From Aquipuribacter nitratireducens (GTDB lineage Bacteria > Actinomycetota > Actinomycetes > Actinomycetales > JBBAYJ01): 64,000 nt of DNA. The notes under the pieces are model-generated. The model saw only the letters and a list, made by a program, of their open reading frames with translations. It ran no database searches and was not told the DNA's origin. A program made the position numbers and the translations under genes. Each line of letters opens with the position of its first letter. The first letter of the stretch is position 1. Location: the NCBI RefSeq assembly GCF_037860835.1, contig NZ_JBBEOG010000001.1, positions 1 to 64,000 of the forward strand, in the 5' to 3' direction. Of this stretch, positions 18,588 to 26,492 are shown in pieces.

Positions 18588-21340
18588 TGTTGACTCCGAG
18601 CGTGGGATTCCCCTGGCCGGCACCGGCACTCCTCGTGCCCCCGTCCGGGATGGCCGTGGCGCTGCTGCCGCCGGGCCCGACCCGCACGACGCTGTGGGTG
18701 CTCCTCGCGCTCGTCTGCGTCGTCGCGGTGTGGGGCGGTCGCTGGCAGGGCCGGGTCCAGCCGTGGCGGTGGCTCGCCGCCGGTCTCCTCCTGCTCGTCG
18801 TGAGCGAGGTGCTCCGCGGGGCGGCGCTCCCCGAGGCCGCGTCGGGGACCTCGCTGGCGCTCCTCGTCCGCCTCACCGCCTACCTCCCGCTGCTGGTCGG
18901 GGCCCTCGCCGTCACCGAGGCCGCGCCGCGACGCTCCGGCGGCTGGGTCGTGCTCGACGCGACGATCGTCGTGTGCGCCGTCCTCGCGCTCACCGTCCTC
19001 GTCCTCGCCGACGGCCGCTCCGACGGCCTGCCGCTGCTCGTCCTGCCCGTCCTCGACGTCGTCGTGCTCGTGTGCGCGGTGCCCGTGCTCGCCCCGGCCG
19101 CCCGCGGCCCGTCCCAGCTGCTGCTCGTCGCCGGCCTGCTGGGGATCGTCGTCACCGACACGCTCGTCCTCCTCGGGGCGACCTTCGACCGGGTGACGGG
19201 CCCCGGCGCGGCCGGGACGCTGCTCGCCTCGCTCGTCCTCCTCGCCCTGGCCGCCCGGCACCCGAGCGCGGCGCTCCTGCACCGCCTCGCCGCGCAGCGC
19301 GCGGCCCGGCTGCTCGACGGTGGCGACCGCCCCGAGGGCGAGCGCCGCGTCAGCCCGCGCCGGCTGCTCCTGCTCGCCGTCGGTCTCGTCGCGGCGCCCC
19401 TGCTGCTGTTCGCGGGCATCCTCGACCTGTTGCCGCGCACCGCCCGCCCCGCGCTCGTGCTCGCCTTCGTCGTCTTCGCCCTCGCGGCGCTCCGCCTCGC
19501 GCACCTCGTCGCCGAGCTCGTCCGCCACGACGCCGAGCACGCCGCCCACCGTCGCTTCTCCGCCGCGTTCGACCGCTCGCCCGGCGGTCTCGGGCTCGTC
19601 GCGGTCTCGGGCCCGGACGCCGGGTGCCTCGTCGAGGTCAACGCGAGCCTGTGCCACGTGCTCGGGCGGGGGTCGTGGGAGCTCGTCGGCGTGCCGGTGA
19701 CGGCCCTCGTGCACCCCGACGACGACGCCGGCGCCGAGTCGGTCCGGGCGGCGCTCGACGCGGTGTCGGGGCGTCGCGGGGAGCCGCCGGTCGACGACAG
19801 CGGTGCGGTGACCGTGCGGCTCGCCGCCGCCGGTCGGCCCCGCTGGGCGACCCTCGACCTCGCGCCGCTGTCGGGCGGGTCGCGGCGCAGTGGCCCGGAC
19901 GGGCTCGCCGTCCTCCAGGTCGACGACGTCACCGAACGCGTCGACACCGAGGCGCAGCTCGCCCGGCAGGCCCGGCGCGACCCGCTCACCGGGCTGTCGA
20001 ACCGCCTCGACCTCCTCGAGGTCCTCGCCGCGCACCTTCGGCAGCACGACGACGGCGGTCCGGCCGTCGCGGTCCTCCTGCTCGACCTCGACCGGTTCAA
20101 GCTCGTGAACGACGCCCACGGGCACGCCGTCGGCGACGAGCTGCTCGTCGAGGTCGCCGACCGGCTGCGCCGGCTGCGCGTCGACCTCGTCGCGCGGCTC
20201 GGCGGGGACGAGTTCGCCGTCGTCGTCCGCGTCGACCAGGAGGACCAGCTGCGGGGGCTGCTCCGGCGCGTCCACCGCCTCCTCGAGCCGGTCGTGCGGC
20301 TGAGCCGCGGGGACGTCGTCGTGTCCGCGAGCATCGGCGTGGTCGTGCGGGACGAGCGGGCCGACGCCCCCGGCGCTCCGGACGCCGAGGGCCTCCTGCG
20401 CCAGGCCGACATCGCGATGTACCGGGCGAAGGCCGACGGCGGGCAGCGGCACGTGACGTTCGGGCACCGGCTGCAGGCCGACGTCGAGACCCGTCACGAG
20501 GTGGAGAACGAGCTGCGCTCCGCCCTCACGCGCGGGGGTCTCCGGGTCGTCTACCAGCCGGTCGTCGACCTCACCGACGGGCGGGTCGTCGCGCACGAGG
20601 CCCTCGTCCGGCTGGTCCGTCGGGTGCAGGGCGTGACGGTCGGACCGAGCGAGTTCCTCGAGGTCGCCGAGGAGTCCGGCCTCGTCACCGGCATGGGCGG
20701 GTTCGTCATGGCGACGGCCGTCGGGACGGCCGCCCGCGACCACCTCGGCCGGCGGATGGCGGTCAACGTGAGCGGGCGCGAGCTCGCCGAGCCCGACTTC
20801 GCCGGGACGGTCCTGCGTCGCCTCGACCGGGCGGGGCTCGCACCGTCCCGGCTCACCGTCGAGGTGACGGAGTCCGCGGTCGTCCCGTGGCTCGACGGGG
20901 TCGTGCCGCAGCTGGAGACGCTGCGGCTGGAGGGCGTCGAGGTCGCGCTCGACGACTTCGGCACCGGCTACTCCAGCCTCACCCACCTGCGGGCGCTCCC
21001 CGTCGACGTCGTGAAGATCGACCGGTCGTTCGTCGACCGCGTCGTCGTCGACGGACCCGACCGGCGCATCGTCGCCGCCGTCGCCGAGCTCGTCCAGGGG
21101 CTCGGCCTGTCGACCGTCGCGGAGGGCATCGAGACACGCGCCCAGCACGAGGTCGTCCGGCTCCTCGGCTGCCGCTACGGGCAGGGCTACCTCTACGGTC
21201 GTCCTGCGCCCGGCCTGGCGGGCGCGACGACGGCACCCTGGGCCACGACCGGCCGGGGCGCCGCCCCCGTAGCCCAACCGGCAGAGGCAGGCGCCTTAAA
21301 AGCGCAGCAGTACGGGTTCGAGTCCCGTCGGGGGCACTGA
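18581..21340 (+). CDS. Membrane GGDEF-EAL protein whose frame runs through a tRNA gene
   Basis: A 919-residue cyclic-di-GMP enzyme. An N-terminal membrane region of about nine helices (to about residue 310) is followed by a PAS-like domain (about 324-463), GGDEF (541-545) and EAL (673-675). The synthase motif is intact but no inhibitory RxxD site precedes it. The phosphodiesterase motifs EVTES, DDFGTGYSS, VKID and AEGIET are also intact, so both activities are possible. The frame has no stop before the tRNA at 21263-21336 and ends just after it, so the last 25 residues are tRNA-encoded. The start is ambiguous: GTG 18581, GTG 18602 and ATG 18650 are all possible; GTG 18581 overlaps an inverted repeat (18569-18587). 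Confidence 0.85.
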   Translation: MTVLTPSVGFPWPAPALLVPPSGMAVALLPPGPTRTTLWVLLALVCVVAVWGGRWQGRVQPWRWLAAGLLLLVVSEVLRGAALPEAASGTSLALLVRLTAYLPLLVGALAVTEAAPRRSGGWVVLDATIVVCAVLALTVLVLADGRSDGLPLLVLPVLDVVVLVCAVPVLAPAARGPSQLLLVAGLLGIVVTDTLVLLGATFDRVTGPGAAGTLLASLVLLALAARHPSAALLHRLAAQRAARLLDGGDRPEGERRVSPRRLLLLAVGLVAAPLLLFAGILDLLPRTARPALVLAFVVFALAALRLAHLVAELVRHDAEHAAHRRFSAAFDRSPGGLGLVAVSGPDAGCLVEVNASLCHVLGRGSWELVGVPVTALVHPDDDAGAESVRAALDAVSGRRGEPPVDDSGAVTVRLAAAGRPRWATLDLAPLSGGSRRSGPDGLAVLQVDDVTERVDTEAQLARQARRDPLTGLSNRLDLLEVLAAHLRQHDDGGPAVAVLLLDLDRFKLVNDAHGHAVGDELLVEVADRLRRLRVDLVARLGGDEFAVVVRVDQEDQLRGLLRRVHRLLEPVVRLSRGDVVVSASIGVVVRDERADAPGAPDAEGLLRQADIAMYRAKADGGQRHVTFGHRLQADVETRHEVENELRSALTRGGLRVVYQPVVDLTDGRVVAHEALVRLVRRVQGVTVGPSEFLEVAEESGLVTGMGGFVMATAVGTAARDHLGRRMAVNVSGRELAEPDFAGTVLRRLDRAGLAPSRLTVEVTESAVVPWLDGVVPQLETLRLEGVEVALDDFGTGYSSLTHLRALPVDVVKIDRSFVDRVVVDGPDRRIVAAVAELVQGLGLSTVAEGIETRAQHEVVRLLGCRYGQGYLYGRPAPGLAGATTAPWATTGRGAAPVAQPAEAGALKAQQYGFESRRGH
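21263..21336 (+). tRNA. tRNA with UAA anticodon, short variable loop
   Basis: A 74-base cloverleaf. The acceptor stem GCCCCCG (21263-21269) pairs perfectly with CGGGGGC (21329-21335), and the discriminator is A. The T-arm ACGGG-TTCGAGT-CCCGT is perfect. The anticodon loop CTTAAAA places TAA at positions 34-36 (reads UUA, leucine); the anticodon stem has four pairs plus one G-A mismatch at its top. CCA is not encoded. Bacterial tRNA-Leu normally has a long variable arm of about 85-90 bases in total; here the variable loop is only five bases, so leucine identity is not assured. It lies wholly inside the GGDEF-EAL reading frame on the same strand. Confidence 0.8.
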
Positions 21341-21402
21341 GCCGTCCCGGTTCTCATCGTCGTCTCATCCGCGCGGCCCAGGCCGCCCGGGGGTCGGCCA
21401 GG

Positions 21403-21408
21403 TACGCT
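21403..21408 (+). promoter_or_regulatory. Candidate -10 box for the Bax-inhibitor-1 gene
   Basis: TACGCT fits TANNNT and would give a leader of about 75 bases with GGAGGG just before ATG 21489. No clear -35 box. Confidence 0.35.
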
Positions 21409-21488
21409 GATCACCTCGGGAACCCGCGGACACGCTGGGGTGTTACCGAGATGGTGGGCCGTCCCGGCCCGCGACCTGGAGGGAGACC

Positions 21489-22304
21489 ATGCGCAGCAAC
21501 AACCCCGCGTTCTCGCGGAACGAGGCGTTCACCCGCGGTGGGTACGCCACCTTCGACGTCCAGACGCCGTCGGCGGACCAGCTCGAGGACCAGTACTCGA
21601 TGCCCTCGCCGGTGCGCGAGCGGGCGATGACGCTCGAGGACGTCGTCACCCGCACGGGCATCATGTTCGCGGTCCTCCTCGCCACGGCGGTGCCGACCTT
21701 CTGGGGTCTCGTCACCGGAGCGATCGGGCTCGGTACCGGCTTCCTCCTGACCTTCGGCGGCATGATCGCGGGACTCGTCCTCGGTCTCGTCATCTCCTTC
21801 TCGAAGAAGGTCCGCCCCGGCCTCATCGTCACCTACGCCGCCATCGAAGGTCTCTTCGTCGGCGGCATCAGCGCCATCTACACGCTGCGGTTCGGTGACG
21901 GGCTCGTCGGGCAGGCCGTGCTCGGCACGCTGGTCGCCTTCGGCGCGATGCTGGTCGCGTACCAGACCGGTCTCATCCGGGCGACGGGGCGCTTCCGGAA
22001 GATCCTCATCATCGCGACGATGGGGTACCTGGCCCTCGGCCTCATCAACCTCGTCAGCGTCTTCGTCTTCAACCAGCCCTCGATCTGGTTCGACACCGGC
22101 ATCCTCGGTATCGGCCTCTCGCTGCTCGGGGTCACGCTCGCCTCGCTGTTCCTCGTCCTCGACTTCGACTTCGTCGAGCAGGGCATCCGGAACCAGCTCC
22201 CTCAGCGGTACGCCTGGAGCGCCGCGTTCGGTCTCGTCGTCACGCTCATCTGGCTGTACCTCGAGATCCTGCGCCTGCTCGCCATCCTCCGCGGCTCCGA
22301 GTGA
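21489..22304 (+). CDS. Bax inhibitor-1/YccA family membrane protein
   Basis: A 271-residue protein with a hydrophilic N-terminus (1-55) and seven membrane helices. The C-terminal part (DFDFVEQGI, then YAWSAAFGLVVTLIWLYLEILRLL) is characteristic of the actinobacterial branch. Relatives leak Ca2+ or protons in a pH-dependent way; the bacterial role is not settled. GGAGGG lies 7 bases before ATG 21489. It stands alone after the tRNA gene. Confidence 0.9.
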   Translation: MRSNNPAFSRNEAFTRGGYATFDVQTPSADQLEDQYSMPSPVRERAMTLEDVVTRTGIMFAVLLATAVPTFWGLVTGAIGLGTGFLLTFGGMIAGLVLGLVISFSKKVRPGLIVTYAAIEGLFVGGISAIYTLRFGDGLVGQAVLGTLVAFGAMLVAYQTGLIRATGRFRKILIIATMGYLALGLINLVSVFVFNQPSIWFDTGILGIGLSLLGVTLASLFLVLDFDFVEQGIRNQLPQRYAWSAAFGLVVTLIWLYLEILRLLAILRGSE

Positions 22305-22340
22305 GCCGTCGGGCCACAGCCTGACGCACCACCACGACCC

Positions 22341-22652
22341 GTGCTGCCCCAGCCCCGCTCCGCCGCCGAGGCGGTCGAGCGGGAGGCGGCACGGGTCGTG
22401 GCGCGTCTGGACGCCTTGTCGCCGACCCGCGTCCCCGTCGACGTCGTCCGGCCGTGGGTGCAGGATCTCGCCGACGTCGTCCGCGCCGCCGAGGGCCTGC
22501 CCCCGCACGCGGTGCCCGACCTCGCGCCGCACGGGTGGGCGGACCTCGTCCGCGTGGTCGTCGGCGACCTCGTGCTGCTGGACCCGGCGGACGAGGAGCC
22601 GTGGTGGCAGGTCCGTGAGCTGCTCGAGGGCCTGCGCCGGGCGCTCCCCTAG
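22341..22652 (+). CDS. Small hypothetical protein
   Basis: A 103-residue acidic/hydrophobic protein with no signal peptide or membrane helix and no family I recognise. It has good actinobacterial codon usage (third-position GC) and follows the Bax-inhibitor gene by 36 bp. The stop codon interlocks with that of the convergent GNAT gene (CTAG), which supports it as a real gene end. No ribosome-binding site precedes GTG 22341. Confidence 0.5.
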   Translation: MLPQPRSAAEAVEREAARVVARLDALSPTRVPVDVVRPWVQDLADVVRAAEGLPPHAVPDLAPHGWADLVRVVVGDLVLLDPADEEPWWQVRELLEGLRRALP

Positions 22653-23263
22653 AAGTCGAGGCGCATGACGACGCGGCGCTTCGTCGGGTGGCTGACGCGC
22701 TCGAAGCCCGCGGCCGCGAACACGCCCGCCGTGCCGACGAACACCTCGCCCCACGTCACCTCCTGGCCCGGCTCGGTGAGCATGGGGTACGCCTCGACGG
22801 CGGTCGCGCCGTGGCGTCTCGCGTGCTCGGCGGCGGCCGAGGCGAGCGGGTACATGAGCCCGCGCCCGCGGTGGCCCGCGCGCACGGTGAAGCACGTGAC
22901 CGCCCACACCGTGTCGTCGTCGCGGTCCTCGTGCCGGTCCTTCCACGGGATGCGGAACTGCGGCGAGAAGAGCTTCGGGTAGGCGGTCCGCGGCTCGACG
23001 GCCACCCACGCGACGGGCTCGTCGCCGAGGTAGGCGACGAGCCCGCTCGTCTGCGTCGCGTCGGGGTCGTCGCAGCCGGTGCCGACCCGGAGCATCTCCT
23101 CGCGCTCCTCCGGCTCGGTGTCGCGCCACAGCCAGCCCGGTACCTTGAACCGCTGGCACAGGCAGCGCGACGGGTACCCGCGCTCGCCGAACACGGCGAG
23201 CACGTCGTCGAAGGGCACGTCGTTCGCCGGCACCACCCGGACGTCGGGAACCGTGCGAGGCAT
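22649..23263 (-). CDS. GNAT family N-acetyltransferase
   Basis: A 204-residue acyl-CoA-dependent transferase. The acetyl-CoA loop TVRAGHRGRGLMYPLA is clear, preceded by the strand VWAVTCF. An N-terminal Cys-containing segment PSRCLCQRFK marks a subfamily seen in actinobacteria. ATG 23263 (MPRTVPDV) is preferred: the longer frame to 23413 would translate the tandem repeats at 23309-23464. Substrate unknown. Confidence 0.85.
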   Translation of the reverse strand: MPRTVPDVRVVPANDVPFDDVLAVFGERGYPSRCLCQRFKVPGWLWRDTEPEEREEMLRVGTGCDDPDATQTSGLVAYLGDEPVAWVAVEPRTAYPKLFSPQFRIPWKDRHEDRDDDTVWAVTCFTVRAGHRGRGLMYPLASAAAEHARRHGATAVEAYPMLTEPGQEVTWGEVFVGTAGVFAAAGFERVSHPTKRRVVMRLDF

Positions 23264-23308
23264 GCAGGCGACGCTACGCGCGGGCACCGACGGTCGGGCC
23301 TGCGCCAC

Positions 23309-23464
23309 CAACCACTGTCCCGCAGGGGTTGTAGCGCCGGATCGGCCGGATTCGCGTCGACAACCCCAGTCCCGCAGGGGTTGTAGCGCCGGATCGGCCG
23401 GATTCACGTCCACAATCCCTGTCCCGCAGGGCTTATGGCGCCGGATCGGCCGTCTCGGCGGCTA
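23309..23464. repeat. Three tandem 52-bp units of an intergenic repeat family
   Basis: Units at 23309-23360, 23361-23412 and 23413-23464 are exactly 52 bp apart; the first two are nearly identical, the third diverged, and a degenerate fragment continues to about 23495. Each unit has a hairpin, CAACCCC with GGGGTTG around CCCGC, followed by TAGCGCCGGATCGGCCG. A related, inverted copy is at 25112-25190, beyond the regulator gene. Confidence 0.85.
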
Positions 23465-23671
23465 CACCCGCTGCGCCGCAGGGGGTGTGGTCGCGGACTC
23501 CCGGGCGGGCGGCCCGCCGCGGAGGCGCTCCGAGTCCCTGTGCGCGAGGCGGTCGAGGACGGCGAGTCCGTCCACCGCCGCCCGGACGACGCCGTCACGG
23601 CGCGCGTCGGCCCCTCCGAGGGCGACGAGGACCGCGACGAAGGACGTCACGAGTACCAGCGTGGCGAGCAC
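23462..23671 (-). CDS. Small single-pass membrane protein, possible
   Basis: A 69-residue reading frame starting at GTG 23671, one base after the stop of the upstream gene, so translation would be coupled. It begins with one hydrophobic helix (LATLVLVTSFVAVLVALGG) and a charged tail. ATG 23725 is an alternative start but would overlap the upstream gene by 53 bases. The 3' end touches the repeat array. No family recognised. Confidence 0.4.
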   Translation of the reverse strand: MLATLVLVTSFVAVLVALGGADARRDGVVRAAVDGLAVLDRLAHRDSERLRGGPPARESATTPPAAQRV

Positions 23672-23672
23672 G

Positions 23673-24002
23673 TCACACCCCGCTCGCGGCGAGCGAGCGC
23701 GACCCACCGGGGACGGGCAGCCCACCTCGCCCGCGCAGCGTCGCGACGTGCGCCCGCACCGTCGTGTCGTCGAGGAGCGCGGGGCACAGGCCGCCGAGGA
23801 TGCGGTGCGCCCGGGCGAACCGGCGCACGAGCACGACGCCGGGATCGCCCGTCGTCGGGCCGAGCGAGGCGCCGGCGGCGGCCTCGAGGTCGAGGACGAC
23901 GGACTCGAGCCCGGGGGCGTGCGCTCCGTCGACCGCGAGGTCGAGCTCGCCGACGACGGTCGCGAGCTCGTCGAGCGCCAGGGAGATGGGGGTGGTGGTC
24001 AT
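23673..24002 (-). CDS. Hypothetical protein, 109 residues
   Basis: A small, mostly helical, acidic protein with no motif I recognise; the segment RRFARAHRILGGLCP is the most distinctive part. ATG 24002 lies 8 bases after AGGAGG; ATG 24008 is too close to it. It is divergent from the GlxA-type regulator (118 bp apart), so the regulator may control it together with the membrane peptide downstream. Function unknown. Confidence 0.6.
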   Translation of the reverse strand: MTTTPISLALDELATVVGELDLAVDGAHAPGLESVVLDLEAAAGASLGPTTGDPGVVLVRRFARAHRILGGLCPALLDDTTVRAHVATLRGRGGLPVPGGSRSLAASGV

Positions 24003-24120
24003 GGTCATCGCCTCCTGTCGTGCCACACGTGGGTGGCGTGGGACCAGGGTCCGCCGGTGGCGCCGCCCGGACGAGTGGCTGGACTGCCCATGCGCGCCAA
24101 GTTTCTGCCACACTGGCCGG

Positions 24121-25086
24121 ATGCTGCGGAACGTGGTCGCGCTCGTCTACGACGGGGTGGGGTCCTTCGGCCTGGGGGTCGTCTCCGAGGTGTTCGGCTA
24201 CGACCGGTCGGCCGACGGGCTGCCGGTCTACGACTTCGCCGTCGCCGCCGCGGAGCCCGGTCCCGTGCGGACCGACACCGGCCTGCGGATCGTGGTCGAG
24301 CACGGTCTCGAGCGGGTCGAGCAGGCCGACCTCGTGTGCGTGCTCGGGTGGGAGCGCGGCGACGCGGACCTGCCGGAGGCCCTGCTCCAAGCCCTGCGCG
24401 ACACCGTCGCCCGCGGCGGCAAGATCATGAGCCACTGCAGCGGCGCGTTCGTCGTGGCGGCCTCGGGCCTGCTCGACGGCCGGCGCGTCGCGACGCACTG
24501 GATGCACGCCGACGAGCTCGCGCGCCGCTATCCGCAGGTGAGCGTGGACCGCGACGTCCTCTACGTCGACGACGACCCGATCTACAGCAGCGCCGGGACG
24601 GCTGCCGGCATCGACACGTGCCTGTACCTGCTGCGCCAGGAGCACGGGGCGGCGGTCGCGAACGACGTCGCCCGGCGGATGGTCGTCCCGCCGTACCGGG
24701 AGGGCGGGCAGGCGCAGTACGTCACCGCCGCCGTGCCCGAGGTCGACGACACGTCGTGCCTGCGCGAGACGCTCGTGTGGGCGCAGGAGCACCTCGAGGA
24801 GGACCTCAGCGTCGACCAGATGGCGGCGAGGTCCCTGATGTCGCCCCGCAGCTTCGCGCGCCACTTCCGCGCCGCGACGGGGTCGACACCCCACGCGTGG
24901 CTGCTCGGGCAGCGGATGTCGCGGGCGCAGCAGCTGCTCGAGACGACCGACCTGCCGGTGGAGGAGGTGGCGCGCCGCAGCGGGCTCGGCGCCGCGACGA
25001 CACTGCGGCACCACTTCTCGCAGCGACTCGGCACGTCACCGCAGGCGTACCGGCGGACGTTCCGGGGGCTCGCCGCGGCCGGCTGA
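24121..25086 (+). CDS. GlxA family transcriptional regulator (DJ-1/PfpI plus AraC domains)
   Basis: A 321-residue regulator. Residues 1-170 form a class I glutamine-amidotransferase-like (DJ-1/PfpI) sensor domain with SHCSGAF (Cys106 at the nucleophile elbow). The C-terminal 100 residues carry two AraC-type helix-turn-helix motifs (MAARSLMSPRSFARHFR and VEEVARRSGLGAATTLRHHF). ATG 24121 starts the conserved RNVVALVYDGV. The effector is not predictable. It sits on a small island bordered on both sides by the same repeat family. Confidence 0.92.
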   Translation: MLRNVVALVYDGVGSFGLGVVSEVFGYDRSADGLPVYDFAVAAAEPGPVRTDTGLRIVVEHGLERVEQADLVCVLGWERGDADLPEALLQALRDTVARGGKIMSHCSGAFVVAASGLLDGRRVATHWMHADELARRYPQVSVDRDVLYVDDDPIYSSAGTAAGIDTCLYLLRQEHGAAVANDVARRMVVPPYREGGQAQYVTAAVPEVDDTSCLRETLVWAQEHLEEDLSVDQMAARSLMSPRSFARHFRAATGSTPHAWLLGQRMSRAQQLLETTDLPVEEVARRSGLGAATTLRHHFSQRLGTSPQAYRRTFRGLAAAG

Positions 25087-25111
25087 GGCGGGCTGCGTGC
25101 CGCGCCTACCC

Positions 25112-25190
25112 CAACCGCTGTTCCACAGGGGTTGTAGACGCGATTCGGCGATCTCGGCGCTACAACCCCTGCGGCGCAGGAGGGGTAGGC
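25112..25190. repeat. Inverted copy of the intergenic repeat, likely bidirectional terminator
   Basis: GGGGTTGTAG (25127-25136) and CTACAACCCC (25160-25169) are perfect 10-bp arms about 23 bases apart, preceded by CAACCGCTGTTCCACAG and followed by a partial second hairpin. It lies between the convergent regulator and thiolase genes, a natural place for a two-way terminator. Confidence 0.75.
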
Positions 25191-25231
25191 GGCAGGCGGC
25201 AGGCGGGTCGTGGGTGGCCCTGGTGGGCCTG

Positions 25232-26455
25232 TCAGCTGAGGCGCTCGTACACCACGGCCATGCCCTGACCGCCGCCGACGCACATCGTCTCCAGGCCGAT
25301 GGTGCCGTCGGTGACCCGCAGGGCGTTGAGCAGCGTCGTCGTGATCCGAGCGCCCGTGGCACCGAACGGGTGGCCGTAGGCGATCGCGCCGCCGTGCACG
25401 TTGAGCCTCTCCTCGTCGACCCCGAGCTCGTCGGCGCTCGCGAGCACCTGGGAGGCGAAGGCCTCGTTGATCTCGACGAGGTCGACGTCGGACATCGTGA
25501 GGCCCGCCCGCTCCAGCGCCTGCCGGCTCGCCTCGACCGGGCCGAGGCCCATGATCTCCGGGCTCAGCGCCGACACGCCGGTCGACACGACCCGGGCGAG
25601 CGGCTGCAGGCCGTGGGCGTGGGCGAAGTCGGCGGACGTCACGACGAGCGCGGCGGCGCCGTCGTTGAGGGCGCAGCAGTTGCCGGCCGTCACCGTCCCC
25701 GTCGCCCGGAACACCGGCTGCAGGGACGCGACCTTCTCGTACGTCACGCCGGCGCGCGGTCCGTCGTCGGTGGAGACCACGCCACCCGAGGGGGTCGTCA
25801 CGGGGGTGATCTCCGCGGCGACGTGGCCGGCGGCGATCGCGGCCTCGGCGCGGTTCTGGCTCGTGACGCCCCAGTGGTCCTGCCGCTCGCGGCTGATGCC
25901 CCGCAGGTGGGCGACGTTCTCCGCCGTCTGCCCCATCGCGATGTAGACGTCCGGCAGGGCGCCGTCCTCGCGCGGGTCGTGCCAGTCGGCGTCGAGCTCG
26001 GCGGTGCGGGCCGTGCGGTCCCGCGCCTCGGTGAAGCGGGGGTTCATGACGTCCGCGCCGAACAGGTCCGAGCCGGACACGCCCCGGTAGCGGGAGATGC
26101 ACTCGACGCCCGCGGAGACGAAGGCGTGCCCCTCCCCGGCGCGGATCGCGTGCATCGCCATCCGCGTGGTCTGCACGCTGGAGGAGCAGAACCGGTTGAC
26201 GGTCGTGCCGGGCAGGCCGTCGTGCCCGAGAAGCACCGCCACGACGCGGGCGAGGTTCGTGCCGTGCTCGCCCGACGGTTCCGCGCAGCCGAGCATGAGG
26301 TCGTCGAGCTCCGCCACCGACAGCCCGGGCACCGCCTCGAGCGCCGCGCCCACGACCTGCGCGGCGAGGTCGTCCGGGCGGACGTCGACGAGCGAGCCCT
26401 TGCGGGCCCGGCCGATGGGGGAGCGGGTCGCGGAGACGACGACGGCGTCGGTCAT
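25232..26455 (-). CDS. Acetyl-CoA C-acyltransferase (thiolase)
   Basis: A 407-residue thiolase of the FadA type that cleaves 3-ketoacyl-CoA or condenses acetyl-CoA units. The acyl-accepting Cys90 lies in VNRFCSSSVQ, the second site contains GHPFGATGAR, and the proton-transfer Cys lies in CVGGGQGMA. ATG 26455 is 22 bp after the SGNH gene, which together with the MBL-fold gene reads in the same direction. No other beta-oxidation gene is nearby. Confidence 0.94.
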   Translation of the reverse strand: MTDAVVVSATRSPIGRARKGSLVDVRPDDLAAQVVGAALEAVPGLSVAELDDLMLGCAEPSGEHGTNLARVVAVLLGHDGLPGTTVNRFCSSSVQTTRMAMHAIRAGEGHAFVSAGVECISRYRGVSGSDLFGADVMNPRFTEARDRTARTAELDADWHDPREDGALPDVYIAMGQTAENVAHLRGISRERQDHWGVTSQNRAEAAIAAGHVAAEITPVTTPSGGVVSTDDGPRAGVTYEKVASLQPVFRATGTVTAGNCCALNDGAAALVVTSADFAHAHGLQPLARVVSTGVSALSPEIMGLGPVEASRQALERAGLTMSDVDLVEINEAFASQVLASADELGVDEERLNVHGGAIAYGHPFGATGARITTTLLNALRVTDGTIGLETMCVGGGQGMAVVYERLS

Positions 26456-26476
26456 GCGGGCAGCCTAGCCCGCTCG

Positions 26477-26492
26477 GTTACCCACCGGTAAC
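26477..26492 (-). terminator. Short hairpin at the SGNH gene end
   Basis: GTTACC and GGTAAC are perfect 6-bp arms with a CACC loop, overlapping the TAA stop of the SGNH hydrolase gene. It may be a weak terminator or an operator before the thiolase gene. Confidence 0.3.

Noticed and set aside
22649-23413. Longer GNAT protein starting at 23413
   Set aside because: The extra 50 residues translate the intergenic repeat; ATG 23263 gives the normal family start.
23309-23464. CRISPR array
   Set aside because: The units are directly adjacent 52-bp repeats without unique spacers, and there are no cas genes.
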